A stretch of 8,881 nt of DNA from Acidobacteriaceae bacterium (GTDB lineage Bacteria > Acidobacteriota > Terriglobia > Terriglobales > Acidobacteriaceae), in NCBI GenBank assembly GCA_003165855.1, contig PMXH01000570.1, positions 19,412 through 28,292 on the forward strand. Direction: 5' to 3'. Shown here in pieces: positions 1 to 6,442 of the stretch. The notes under the pieces were generated by a model. The model was not told the origin of the DNA. It saw only the letters and a program-made list of their open reading frames with translations, and did not search any database. Positions within the stretch are counted from its first letter, which is position 1. Each line of letters begins with the position of its first letter. Made by a program: the position numbers and the translations under genes.

Positions 1-951
1 CACAACGATACTGCCGCAGTGGCCTTCTGCCGCACTTGCGGCAAGCCGCTCTGCGGCAATTGCACCCGCGACGTTCGCGGCGTCGTCTACTGCGAGCCTT
101 GTCTCGCAGCCCGTCTGGAAGGCACCGCCCCGGCCGCGGGATTCGTGCCTCCGCCCGCAGTGTATCCAGCGGTGGGCGCGCCTGCGAGGCCTCTGCCCAG
201 TTCTGGCCCCAATCCCACAGTCGCCGGCATCCTCGCAGGATTCTTTCCCTTCGGCGTCGGCGCAGTTTACTGCTCGCAATACGCCAAGGGACTGGCGCAC
301 CTGCTTATCTTTGCGCTCCTGATCTTCGGCACCGATCACGCCGGAAAATGGGACTTCCTGTTCGGCCTGGGCATCGCTTTTTTCATTGTCTACCAGATCA
401 TTGACGCGGTTCGTACTGCGAAGGCGCTTCAGGCCGGCCAGCCCGCACCCGATCCCATGGGCCTGGGCCAGACGTTCAGCATGGGCGAGAAGTTTGACAG
501 CGGCAAGGTCCCCGTCGGAGCCGTGGTTCTTATCGGTCTGGGAGTGCTCTTCCTCCTGCACACGATGGGCATCATGGAGTATGGCTTCGAACGCTTCTGG
601 CCGTTGATTCTCATCTTCCTTGGCGGCTGGATGTTTTATCGCAACTACGAGCGCTCCCGTCGAATCTGCGGCTGCGGACGCTGCAGCACGCGTTGGCTGA
701 TGGGTCCGGCGATGGTGCTTACTACCGGAATCCTGTTCCTGTTCCACACCATGAACATTGCCGATCTTGACCGCACCTGGCCGGCTTGGATTCTGGCGGT
801 CGGCATCGTCAAACTGCTGCAGAGCAGCGCCTCATCGGCCGGACACATCGGCCCGCTGCCCCCGGCTCCGACTTCAGTCGCGCCGCCTCCACCAACGTCT
901 TCTTCCAGTCCGGGACCAACGTCCCCTTCCGGGGAGGTGCACAATGTCTAG
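1..951 (+). CDS. B-box zinc-finger / LiaF-type (DUF5668) multi-spanning membrane protein, 5' partial
   Basis: The reading frame is open from base 1. A GTG at 19 is available as a start, but the codons before it (His-Asn-Asp-Thr) already look like the beginning of a B-box zinc finger, so the true start is probably upstream. Counting from the window edge, the N-terminus has a Cys/His cluster (H1, C10, C13, C18, C21, C31, C34) with the spacing of a B-box-type finger. A Pro/Ala-rich linker follows, then two hydrophobic segments (about 70-125). Next come two repeats of the LiaI/LiaF-like DUF5668 transmembrane hairpin (about 165-210 and 230-275), each containing a 'GxLFLxHTM' motif. The tail is Pro/Ser-rich. 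This architecture is common in acidobacterial membrane proteins of unknown function; a role in envelope-stress sensing is inference only. The stop codon overlaps the start of the next gene by 8 bp, which indicates one operon. Confidence 0.85.
   Translation, partial: HNDTAAVAFCRTCGKPLCGNCTRDVRGVVYCEPCLAARLEGTAPAAGFVPPPAVYPAVGAPARPLPSSGPNPTVAGILAGFFPFGVGAVYCSQYAKGLAHLLIFALLIFGTDHAGKWDFLFGLGIAFFIVYQIIDAVRTAKALQAGQPAPDPMGLGQTFSMGEKFDSGKVPVGAVVLIGLGVLFLLHTMGIMEYGFERFWPLILIFLGGWMFYRNYERSRRICGCGRCSTRWLMGPAMVLTTGILFLFHTMNIADLDRTWPAWILAVGIVKLLQSSASSAGHIGPLPPAPTSVAPPPPTSSSSPGPTSPSGEVHNV
931..937 (+). promoter_or_regulatory. Strong Shine-Dalgarno deciding the start of the DUF4097 gene
   Basis: GGGGAGG ends 6 nt before the ATG at 944. 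The frame stays open far upstream (to a possible ATG at 758), but that stretch lies inside the preceding gene and has no comparable site. The 944 start is therefore strongly preferred and gives a stop/start overlap with the upstream gene, consistent with translational coupling. Confidence 0.8.
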
Positions 952-2446
952 CCCCGTTCAAAATCCAGTTCCGCCTCTGGTTCCACTGCGCCCTCGCCGC
1001 CGCTCCTTTGCCGGACCGGTTGTCTTGATCATCCTCGGCATCGTCTTCCTGCTGGGCAATCTGCACATGCTCTCCTGGATGCGGCTGGGGACTCTATTCG
1101 CTCACTATTGGCCGCTGCTTCTGATCCTCTGGGGCGTGATCAAGCTGATCGAGTATCAGCAGGCGCAGCGCGATGGCGTTCCCGCCCGCGGCATTGGGGC
1201 CGGGGGAATCTTTCTGGTCATCGTCATCGTGGTGTGCGGACTCATTGCCACCCAAGCTTCACGCTTCAACTGGGAAGACGTTCGCAACAACATGGGCATC
1301 GACGATGGCGACCTCGATAACATGTTCGGCCAGACTTACAACTTCGATGCTCACCTCGAACAGGACATATCGCCCTCCGTTACCAGTCTGCGGGTCAACA
1401 ACGATCACGGCGCCGTCCGCGTCAACGTCGCCGACGACAACAAGATCACTGTGGTGGTCCGCAAACGCGTGGGCGCGGAAAATCAGAGTGACGCCGACAA
1501 ATACAATTCACAGACCAACCCGACGATCACCACCAGCGGCGGGTCGTTAACCCTCGACGCCAAAACTCAGGCCGCCGGAGATCACTCTGTGCAGAGCGAT
1601 CTCGATATCTCCATCCCTCGCAAGATGGCATTGCAAATCACTTCGCGTAAAGGCGATGTTTCCGTCACTGGACGCGACGGGGCAGTAGAAATCTCCGGTC
1701 AACACGGCGATGTTTCGGTCGAAGATGTCACCGGCAACGTTAAACTGAGTCTCGAGAAGAGTTCCGCCAAGGTCGAGCAAATCACCGGCGACGTTCACAT
1801 CAGCGGCCGGCTGAACGAAATCTCGGTTACCGACGTCAAGGGCGGCGCCCAACTCGAAGGCGAGTTCCAGGAGAGCGTCAAACTCGCCCGCATCAGCAAG
1901 AACGTGAGCTTCAAGTCTTCCCGCACTGACATGGAATTCTCGCGAATCGATGGCGATCTCGACCTTGATTCCGATGATCTGCACGCCGACCAGGTCACCG
2001 GTCCCGTTCACCTGACTACGCGCTCCAAGCAGATTCGTTTAACAGATGTCTCCGGCGACCTCCGCCTGCAGAATGACAATGGCGGCGTCGAAGTCTCCAT
2101 GCGATCGCTGGGGAATGTGCAGATCGACAGCCGCAACGGCGACGTCCAGTTGAACGTGCCCGACAAGGCTGGCTTCCGCCTCGACGCGCGTACCCGCGAC
2201 GGTGAAATCCAGTCCGACTTCCCTGGGTTGAAGATTGACAATGGCGAGCACGAGGCCACGGCCAGCGGCATTGTGGGAAATGCCGCTTCCCATATCGTGA
2301 TCAATAACGAGCACGACGGCATCGAGATCCGCAAAGCCTCAAGCAGCGCCACGCCCGCGTCCGCGCCCGCTCCTCCGGCCACGCCGGCAAAGCCCGCCAA
2401 AGCTTTGCCCGCGCCCAAAGCGAAAGTGGAACCGACGGAGAACTGA
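944..2446 (+). CDS. LiaF-type membrane anchor with DUF4097 beta-repeat domain
   Basis: 500 residues from the ATG at 944. A short basic, Pro-rich N-terminus (RPRRR at 16-20) precedes a DUF5668 hairpin with membrane segments at about 23-42 and 49-69. A third membrane segment lies at about 85-103. From about 140 to 465 runs a polar, Asp/Gly/Val-rich repeat region with units of roughly 20 residues (GDVSV, GNVKL, GDVHI, GDLDL, GDLRL, GDVQL). This is typical of the DUF4097 putative-adhesin beta-helix family. The C-terminal 35 residues are Ala/Pro/Lys-rich and probably disordered. The expected topology is a membrane-anchored beta-solenoid, but which side of the membrane it faces cannot be read from sequence alone. 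In other bacteria, proteins combining LiaF-like and DUF4097 domains are linked to cell-envelope stress control, so that is the most likely theme. Coupling to the zinc-finger membrane protein upstream supports a shared function. Confidence 0.85.
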   Translation: MSSPVQNPVPPLVPLRPRRRSFAGPVVLIILGIVFLLGNLHMLSWMRLGTLFAHYWPLLLILWGVIKLIEYQQAQRDGVPARGIGAGGIFLVIVIVVCGLIATQASRFNWEDVRNNMGIDDGDLDNMFGQTYNFDAHLEQDISPSVTSLRVNNDHGAVRVNVADDNKITVVVRKRVGAENQSDADKYNSQTNPTITTSGGSLTLDAKTQAAGDHSVQSDLDISIPRKMALQITSRKGDVSVTGRDGAVEISGQHGDVSVEDVTGNVKLSLEKSSAKVEQITGDVHISGRLNEISVTDVKGGAQLEGEFQESVKLARISKNVSFKSSRTDMEFSRIDGDLDLDSDDLHADQVTGPVHLTTRSKQIRLTDVSGDLRLQNDNGGVEVSMRSLGNVQIDSRNGDVQLNVPDKAGFRLDARTRDGEIQSDFPGLKIDNGEHEATASGIVGNAASHIVINNEHDGIEIRKASSSATPASAPAPPATPAKPAKALPAPKAKVEPTEN

Positions 2447-2564
2447 GGCCCCAATCGCCGGCCGGTCGAAGAGGCTCCATTCCACAGCAGCAGACTGGCC
2501 ATGACGCCCGGAATAGGCCCTAAAGAAGAACAAGCCGCCGCACAAGGCGAAACATATTGCGTTC

Positions 2565-2583
2565 TGTATAGTATAACCATACA
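2565..2583. promoter_or_regulatory. Imperfect palindromic operator/promoter of higBA
   Basis: A 19-bp imperfect palindrome, TGTATAGTATAACCATACA, pairs at 7 of 9 positions around base 2574. It is much more AT-rich than its surroundings and ends 8 bp before the toxin start. Overlapping -10-like hexamers, TATAGT (2567-2572) and TATAAC (2572-2577), lie inside it; no good -35 is visible. HigA-type antitoxins bind palindromes over their own promoter, so autoregulation here is expected from family knowledge. The exact bound bases are inferred. Confidence 0.6.
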
Positions 2584-2591
2584 CTGTACAG

Positions 2592-2870
2592 GTGATCCTG
2601 ACCTATCGGCATAAAGGACTCAAGAAGTTCGCCGACACTGGGTCTAAGTCGGGAATTCAGCCAAGACATGCGGAGAAACTCAGACGGCTTCTCACTGCGC
2701 TCGATGTCGCCAGCCGAGCCGAAGACATGAACGCTCCGGGAAGTGGTTGGCATGCCTTGAAGGGAAACCTGGAAGGCCATTGGTCCGTGATGGTGAGTGG
2801 CAACTGGCGATTGACGTTTTCTTTTGACGAAGAGGACGCGGTTCTCGTGGATTATCGGGACTACCATTAA
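2592..2870 (+). CDS. higB: HigB-type (RelE superfamily) mRNA interferase toxin
   Basis: 92 residues from a GTG start; an in-frame stop at 2574 rules out a longer protein. It keeps the whole family pattern: the N-terminal 'RHKGLKKF' helix start, 'HALKGNLEGHWSV' in the middle, 'SGNWRLTF', and the C-terminal 'VDYRDYH'. H54, K57, R73, D90, Y91 and H92 fall at the positions that, as I recall, matter in the 92-residue Proteus vulgaris HigB. The toxin is therefore probably intact and cleaves mRNA on the ribosome when free of HigA. The gene order toxin-then-antitoxin is the hallmark of higBA. No good Shine-Dalgarno precedes the GTG, and the palindromic promoter ends 8 bp before it, so the mRNA leader may be very short. 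The pair is probably accessory DNA, as TA modules usually are. Confidence 0.92.
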   Translation: MILTYRHKGLKKFADTGSKSGIQPRHAEKLRRLLTALDVASRAEDMNAPGSGWHALKGNLEGHWSVMVSGNWRLTFSFDEEDAVLVDYRDYH

Positions 2871-2876
2871 GGGGAG
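2871..2876 (+). promoter_or_regulatory. Shine-Dalgarno of higA
   Basis: GGGGAG directly follows the higB stop codon and ends 4 nt before the GTG at 2881. It decides the higA start over an in-frame ATG at 2824, which would overlap the toxin gene and add 19 residues not seen in the family. The much better site for the antitoxin than for the toxin would favour antitoxin excess. Confidence 0.7.
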
Positions 2877-2880
2877 AAAC

Positions 2881-3183
2881 GTGATCTTCAATCCTGCACA
2901 TCCCGGAGAGGTTTTGCGCAATTATCTCGGCGAAATGACCGTCGGTGAAGCGGCGGCTCGCCTGGGAATAACGAGAGCTCATCTGTCGCGAATTCTCAAT
3001 GGGCGCGCTGGCATCACCGCATCCATGTCGCTGCGCCTGTCGGCTGCCTTCGGGACATCCGCCGACTTTTGGCTCAGGATGCAGGTCCAACGCGATCTCT
3101 GGCTTGCTCAAAGAGCGCGCCCGCCGAAAGTTCGTCCGTTCCCTCACCTTGCCGGAAGACGTGCATCGGCAGCGCGCGCCTAA
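2881..3183 (+). CDS. higA: HigA-type helix-turn-helix antitoxin
   Basis: 100 residues from GTG 2881. The N-terminus, 'FNPAHPGEVL', is the classic opening of HigA/VapI-family antitoxins. An XRE-like helix-turn-helix spans about 20-41 ('TVGEAAARLGITRAHLSRIL'), followed by 'NGRAGIT' and the family's 'ADFWLRMQ' helix at about 61-68. It neutralises HigB and should repress the operon through the palindrome upstream. The C-terminal 20 residues are basic and Ala/Arg-rich and do not match a family feature I recognise. I considered a late frameshift, but the length of 100 residues is normal. The gene starts 10 bp after the higB stop and ends 25 bp before the convergent cmk stop. No terminator is seen in that gap. 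Confidence 0.92.
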   Translation: MIFNPAHPGEVLRNYLGEMTVGEAAARLGITRAHLSRILNGRAGITASMSLRLSAAFGTSADFWLRMQVQRDLWLAQRARPPKVRPFPHLAGRRASAARA

Positions 3184-3208
3184 TTGCCGTAATACTAGCC
3201 GGAAACGC

Positions 3209-3919
3209 TCACGACCCGATCTGGCGGCGCAATCGTTCTGCTGCCAATTCTTCCACCCGCGCCAGCACCTCGTCCTCAGCCATGCCGGTGGAATCAATCA
3301 CCACCGCGTCTTCCGCCGCCACCAGCGGGGACGCCGCACGGGTGCGGTCGCGCTGGTCGCGCTCGCGCAAATCTGCCGCCACACTCGCGGCCACCGCACC
3401 CTTGATCTTCTGCTGCTCCATGCGCCTTTGCTCGCGCACCACCGGGTCGGCGTCGAGAAAGATCTTCAAATCAGCATCAGGAAATACTTTCGTGCCAATG
3501 TCGCGGCCTTCCATCACCACGCCGCCGCCCCCGCCCATCTCCTGCTGACGCGCCACCATCCACGCCCGCACTCCGGGATGCACCGACACCCGCGACGCCG
3601 CCTCCGTGACATCGCGCTCGCGAATGCGCGAAGAGACGTCGCGTCCGTCGAGAAGCGTGCGGTTTCCGCCCAGTGTGGGCTCGAGCTGGATGCGCGATGC
3701 CTGCGCCAGCCTTACCAGCGTGGCTTCGTCATCGAACGATGCATCCTGGTCAATGGCTTTCAACGCCAGCGCGCGGTACATCGCACCACTCTCCAGGTTT
3801 ACATAGCCGAGCTTCCGCGCCAGCCGCGATGCGATGGTGCTCTTGCCCGCCCCTGCCGGGCCGTCGATGGCGATGATCAGTTTGCCGTTAGGGTGATTGT
3901 GGTCAGTGTGGTCGTTCAT
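3209..3919 (-). CDS. cmk: Cytidylate kinase (CMP/dCMP kinase)
   Basis: 236 residues. It phosphorylates CMP and dCMP to the diphosphates with ATP in the cytoplasm, in pyrimidine nucleotide salvage and recycling. The P-loop GPAGAGKST is at 20-28. The nucleotide-binding 'SGAMYR' is at 44-49 and 'DGRDVSSRIRERDV' at 91-104. 'EGRDIGTKVFPDADLKIFLD' covers about 137-156, and the Arg-rich LID 'RERDQRDRTRAASPL' covers 185-199. All are standard for bacterial Cmk, and the length is only slightly above the usual 220-230. A five-glycine run (129-133) before 'VVMEGRD' is unusual but lies in a variable loop. The ATG start has only a weak Shine-Dalgarno; the extra 8-10 polar residues (several His/Asn/Asp) before the beta-strand leave the exact start slightly uncertain. 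The gene is divergent from the di-haem protein gene (62-bp gap) and convergent with higA. Confidence 0.96.
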   Translation of the reverse strand: MNDHTDHNHPNGKLIIAIDGPAGAGKSTIASRLARKLGYVNLESGAMYRALALKAIDQDASFDDEATLVRLAQASRIQLEPTLGGNRTLLDGRDVSSRIRERDVTEAASRVSVHPGVRAWMVARQQEMGGGGGVVMEGRDIGTKVFPDADLKIFLDADPVVREQRRMEQQKIKGAVAASVAADLRERDQRDRTRAASPLVAAEDAVVIDSTGMAEDEVLARVEELAAERLRRQIGS

Positions 3920-3933
3920 TTCGCAAGTAGACG

Positions 3934-3939
3934 ATTGTA
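3934..3939 (-). promoter_or_regulatory. Possible -10 box for cmk
   Basis: Read on the minus strand this is TACAAT, a 5/6 match to the sigma70 -10 consensus, 14 nt upstream of the cmk ATG. A convincing -35 is missing (GGAACA at 17-nt spacing matches 3 of 6). It would give a leader of only about 8 nt. It lies in the 62-bp divergent gap that must also hold the promoter of the di-haem gene; for that direction I see no clear hexamers. Confidence 0.3.
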
Positions 3940-3981
3940 CACGTCGATGTTCCCGGTGTTCCGCCTTCCTTTCCGCTTAAA

Positions 3982-5397
3982 ATGGTGACAGCAGAAATGC
4001 TCTGGAAATCGCAACCATTCCATTCCGCTAACAATCGGGCGCCACATCGATGTAACCCGTCCACCACATCGTTGCTGATGCTACTCCTCGCCCTCGTCCC
4101 GCTCGCGGCGGGTCAGGCTGCGGCGCCGAAGATTGCCCGCGACCCCGGCGTCCGCGAAGGCATGGCTGCGGGCTCGGCCATCGCCGGCTTAACCCCAGCG
4201 CAACAATCTTTTTTCTCTACCGGGCTCATGCAGTTTCGCGAGCTCGTCTCGGTCACCGGCTCAGTGCCGAACACCAGGAAAGGCCTTGGCCCCACATTCA
4301 ATGCGCAATCTTGCGCCCATTGCCACTCGCAACCTGCAATTGGCGGAAGTAGTCCCGCGGTGAATCCTCAGATTGGCGCAGCCATTGCCCAGGGCGCAGC
4401 CAACCTGATTCCTTCCTTTATCACCGCCCGTGGTCCAGTGCGCGTGGCGCGCTTTCCGTATGCCCCCGGCACGCTCCAGCCGGATGGCAGTGTCCATAAT
4501 CTCTTCACCATCACCGGCCGTAAGGACGCTCCCGGCTGCAAGCTCGCGCAACCAAATTTCCAACAGGCCGCCGACAGCGGCAACCTCATCTTCCGTATAC
4601 CCATCCCGGTGTTCGGAGGCGGTCTCATCGAATCCATCCCCGACTCCGCGCTCCTTGCCAACATGAATGCCGACGCTGCCACCAAGCGCCACCTCGGAAT
4701 TGCCGGCCGTCCCAACCTCAGCCCCAACGACTCGACCGTCACTCGATTCGGATGGAAGGCACAAAACAAATCGCTGGAAATGTTTGCCGCGGAGGCCGAC
4801 AACGTTGAGATCGGCGTCACCAACGAGCTCTTTCCCAACGAACTCGACGGAACTCCGGGGTGCCAGTTCAACAGCACTCCCGAAGACAGCACCAGCTTCA
4901 GTCCAGACGGAACCATACTTCCCAGTAACATCGTTCGCTTCGCCGGCTTCATGCGCTTCCTCGATCAGCCTCGGCCGGCACCCTCCACGCCCTCAACCGT
5001 CCGTGGCGGGCAAGCCTTCGTGCAGATTGGTTGCGCGCTGTGCCACACTCCTTCCTTCACCACCGGCCAGTCGAGCGTGGCGGCGCTCAGCAACGTTCAG
5101 GCCAACCTGTTTTCGGATCTCCTGCTGCACCATATGGGACTGGGGCTCGCCGACAACGTGTCTCAGGGAATCGCCCATGGAGACGAGTTTCGTACCGCCC
5201 CGCTTTGGGGACTGGGCCAGCGGATATTCTTTCTTCACGATGGACGAACTGCAGATTTGCTTCAGGCGATCGAAAACCATTCCAGCCGAGGGGATCATCA
5301 GTACCCAGATTCCGAAGCCAATGCCGTGATCGACGCCTTCAGAAAACTTCCCGAACCGGAGAAGCAGGACCTGTTGAACTTCCTGAGATCGTTGTAA
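3982..5397 (+). CDS. Secreted di-haem oxidoreductase, DUF1111 (putative peroxidase) family
   Basis: 471 residues with two c-type haem attachment sites, CAHCH at 111-115 and CALCH at 351-355. Between and after them are patterns of the DUF1111/di-haem oxidoreductase family: 'GPTFNAQSCAHCH', 'IPIPVFGGGLIESIP' (206-220), 'RFGWKAQNKSLEMFAAEA' (255-272), and the highly conserved 'FRTAPLWGLG...FLHDGRTADLLQAI' (403-430). Haem attachment needs export: a Leu/Ala-rich hydrophobic stretch at about 31-44 followed by 'AAGQAAA' looks like a Sec signal with cleavage near 45-48. The n-region is unusually long (about 30 residues), and no Shine-Dalgarno precedes the ATG at 3982. In-frame ATGs at 3997 (residue 6) and 4078 (residue 33) are alternatives, but the latter would leave almost no basic n-region. 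The family is distantly related to cytochrome c peroxidase/MauG; the substrate is unknown. No electron-transfer partner gene is adjacent. It converges on the next gene with only 18 bp between stops. Confidence 0.9.
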   Translation: MVTAEMLWKSQPFHSANNRAPHRCNPSTTSLLMLLLALVPLAAGQAAAPKIARDPGVREGMAAGSAIAGLTPAQQSFFSTGLMQFRELVSVTGSVPNTRKGLGPTFNAQSCAHCHSQPAIGGSSPAVNPQIGAAIAQGAANLIPSFITARGPVRVARFPYAPGTLQPDGSVHNLFTITGRKDAPGCKLAQPNFQQAADSGNLIFRIPIPVFGGGLIESIPDSALLANMNADAATKRHLGIAGRPNLSPNDSTVTRFGWKAQNKSLEMFAAEADNVEIGVTNELFPNELDGTPGCQFNSTPEDSTSFSPDGTILPSNIVRFAGFMRFLDQPRPAPSTPSTVRGGQAFVQIGCALCHTPSFTTGQSSVAALSNVQANLFSDLLLHHMGLGLADNVSQGIAHGDEFRTAPLWGLGQRIFFLHDGRTADLLQAIENHSSRGDHQYPDSEANAVIDAFRKLPEPEKQDLLNFLRSL

Positions 5398-5415
5398 TGC
5401 CTGGGATTTCGAATC

Positions 5416-6354
5416 TCAATGTTTGGGAAAGACGGTTCTACGGGGAGAGCGCGCCACAGGGACGGGCCGCGATCGGACTCGACTCACCGGCGCCTCAATC
5501 TTGGCTACCACCGCTTCCTTCGCCGGCGTAATCTGCAGCATCGATCTCCCACTCACATGCACGAAGCTCAACTCCCGCGCCGCCAGCAGCGCGTTGACGG
5601 CTTCCTTCACCCGTGAGCGCGCCACAAAGTTTCCGAAGAAGGTTTCCAGTTCCGTCTGCTCGGCGGCGATCACGCAGTCCAGATATTTCGAGAGCAGTGC
5701 CGAGAGCGCCTGCTGCACCGACAATCCCACGCCCTCGCGCACCGCATCCGGCGCCCAGCGATAGAGCACATCCCAGAACGAGCCTTCGCCCTCCTTGTAA
5801 TCGACGCGCGTGATGCGCAGCTTCGACAACAACTCGCCCAGCGCCTTGTCGAGCGCCGCCAACGAAACGCTGCCGCCCAGCGCTTCCTGCAGCCTCTGCT
5901 TCGAGATCGGCCCGTCGCGCCGGATCAGCTCAAACGCATCGCAAGCCAGCGGCGAGTAAGGAGATCGCGGCCCCTGCTTCGGACCAAGCTTGGGATTGCG
6001 TTCCCCCACCAGCGCATAAAAATAAGGAAACGCCGAAGCCGCGATCAGGAACGCATTGTTCTCCTCGAACAAGTTCGCTTCGTAGGCTGCCCGCTCGCGC
6101 AGCAGCCGAACCATGAGCTCCGTGGCCGCCAACGCCCGCGGATCGGAGTACGCATGCTGCCACGTCGGAAGCCGATTGTCGGAGCCCACAAACGCACCAA
6201 TGAATGTGGGCACCGGCATGGTGGGACGCATGGGGTACATCAGGCAGAACCCCACCCCTTCGACAAACGCGCGCGCCTCTTCGATGGTCCGGATGGGCTT
6301 GCCATCCAGCCTCCATCTCTCGCGCCGCAGTTGCTGTAGTTCCTGTTCGGTCAT
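5416..6354 (-). CDS. Uncharacterised protein with possible winged-helix segments (perhaps AlkZ/YcaQ-related), downstream of mutL
   Basis: 312 residues from the ATG at 6354. A TTG at 6372 in the same frame would add six residues, but it falls in the repeat DNA and is less likely. I do not recognise the family with certainty. The N-terminal part holds 'ELQQLRRERWRLDG' and a conserved-looking segment around 35-70 ('GFCLMYPMRPTMPVPTFIGA', 'LPTWQHAY'). A helix-turn-helix-like stretch follows at about 140-185 ('GPISKQRLQEALGG...LSKLRITRVD'), and a second possible winged segment at 236-276. The overall pattern recalls winged-helix proteins related to the AlkZ/YcaQ DNA glycosylases, but I cannot point to their catalytic QxQ/QxD motif. 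The basic Arg/Pro/Val tail (about 290-312) could touch nucleic acid. It is co-directional with mutL, 88 bp downstream, so a role in DNA maintenance is possible by context. Confidence 0.65.
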   Translation of the reverse strand: MTEQELQQLRRERWRLDGKPIRTIEEARAFVEGVGFCLMYPMRPTMPVPTFIGAFVGSDNRLPTWQHAYSDPRALAATELMVRLLRERAAYEANLFEENNAFLIAASAFPYFYALVGERNPKLGPKQGPRSPYSPLACDAFELIRRDGPISKQRLQEALGGSVSLAALDKALGELLSKLRITRVDYKEGEGSFWDVLYRWAPDAVREGVGLSVQQALSALLSKYLDCVIAAEQTELETFFGNFVARSRVKEAVNALLAARELSFVHVSGRSMLQITPAKEAVVAKIEAPVSRVRSRPVPVARSPRRTVFPKH

Positions 6355-6367
6355 TGGAGTAGCATCC

Positions 6368-6433
6368 AGCAATTAGCAATTAGCAATTAGCAAGGACGCA
6401 TCGCTAACTGCTAAACGCCAATTGCTAATTGCT
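6368..6433. repeat. AT-rich heptamer repeat forming a long inverted repeat
   Basis: Between mutL and the next gene, AATTAGC-type heptamers are repeated head-to-tail three times (about 6371-6391), and the inverted form lies at 6420-6432. The 14-mer AGCAATTAGCAATT occurs twice in overlapping register (6368-6381 and 6375-6388); either copy pairs perfectly with AATTGCTAATTGCT at 6420-6433. Inside the loop, TTAGCA (6387-6392) also matches TGCTAA (6409-6414). The block is strikingly AT-rich against GC-rich genes. It could stabilise or attenuate the mutL-downstream transcript; there is no U-run, so it is not a classical terminator. Confidence 0.85.
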
Positions 6434-6442
6434 TCTTCTCGC

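Noticed and set aside
758..943. An upstream extension of the DUF4097 gene to an ATG at 758
   Set aside because: It would overlap the preceding gene by almost 200 bp; the strong Shine-Dalgarno before 944 and the membrane-protein-like N-terminus from there decide the start.
3110..3208. Possible frameshift near the end of higA, since the C-terminal tail looks unusual
   Set aside because: The total length of 100 residues is normal for HigA, all core motifs lie upstream of this point, and the alternative frame gives no better family match.
3184..3208. Terminator between the convergent higA and cmk genes
   Set aside because: The 25-bp gap contains no stem of useful length and no T-run. The 18-bp gap at 5398-5415 also has none.
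2999..3988. A 329-codon plus-strand open frame spanning higA, cmk and the divergent gap
   Set aside because: It runs out of frame through higA and antisense through cmk, both of which have clear family motifs, and its own translation has no recognisable domain.
6355..6372. TTG start at 6372 for the gene downstream of mutL
   Set aside because: It falls in the repeat DNA and adds only six residues; the ATG at 6354 is a better start.
6368..6433. CRISPR array
   Set aside because: The repeats are only 7 bp, contiguous without spacers, and there are no cas genes nearby.
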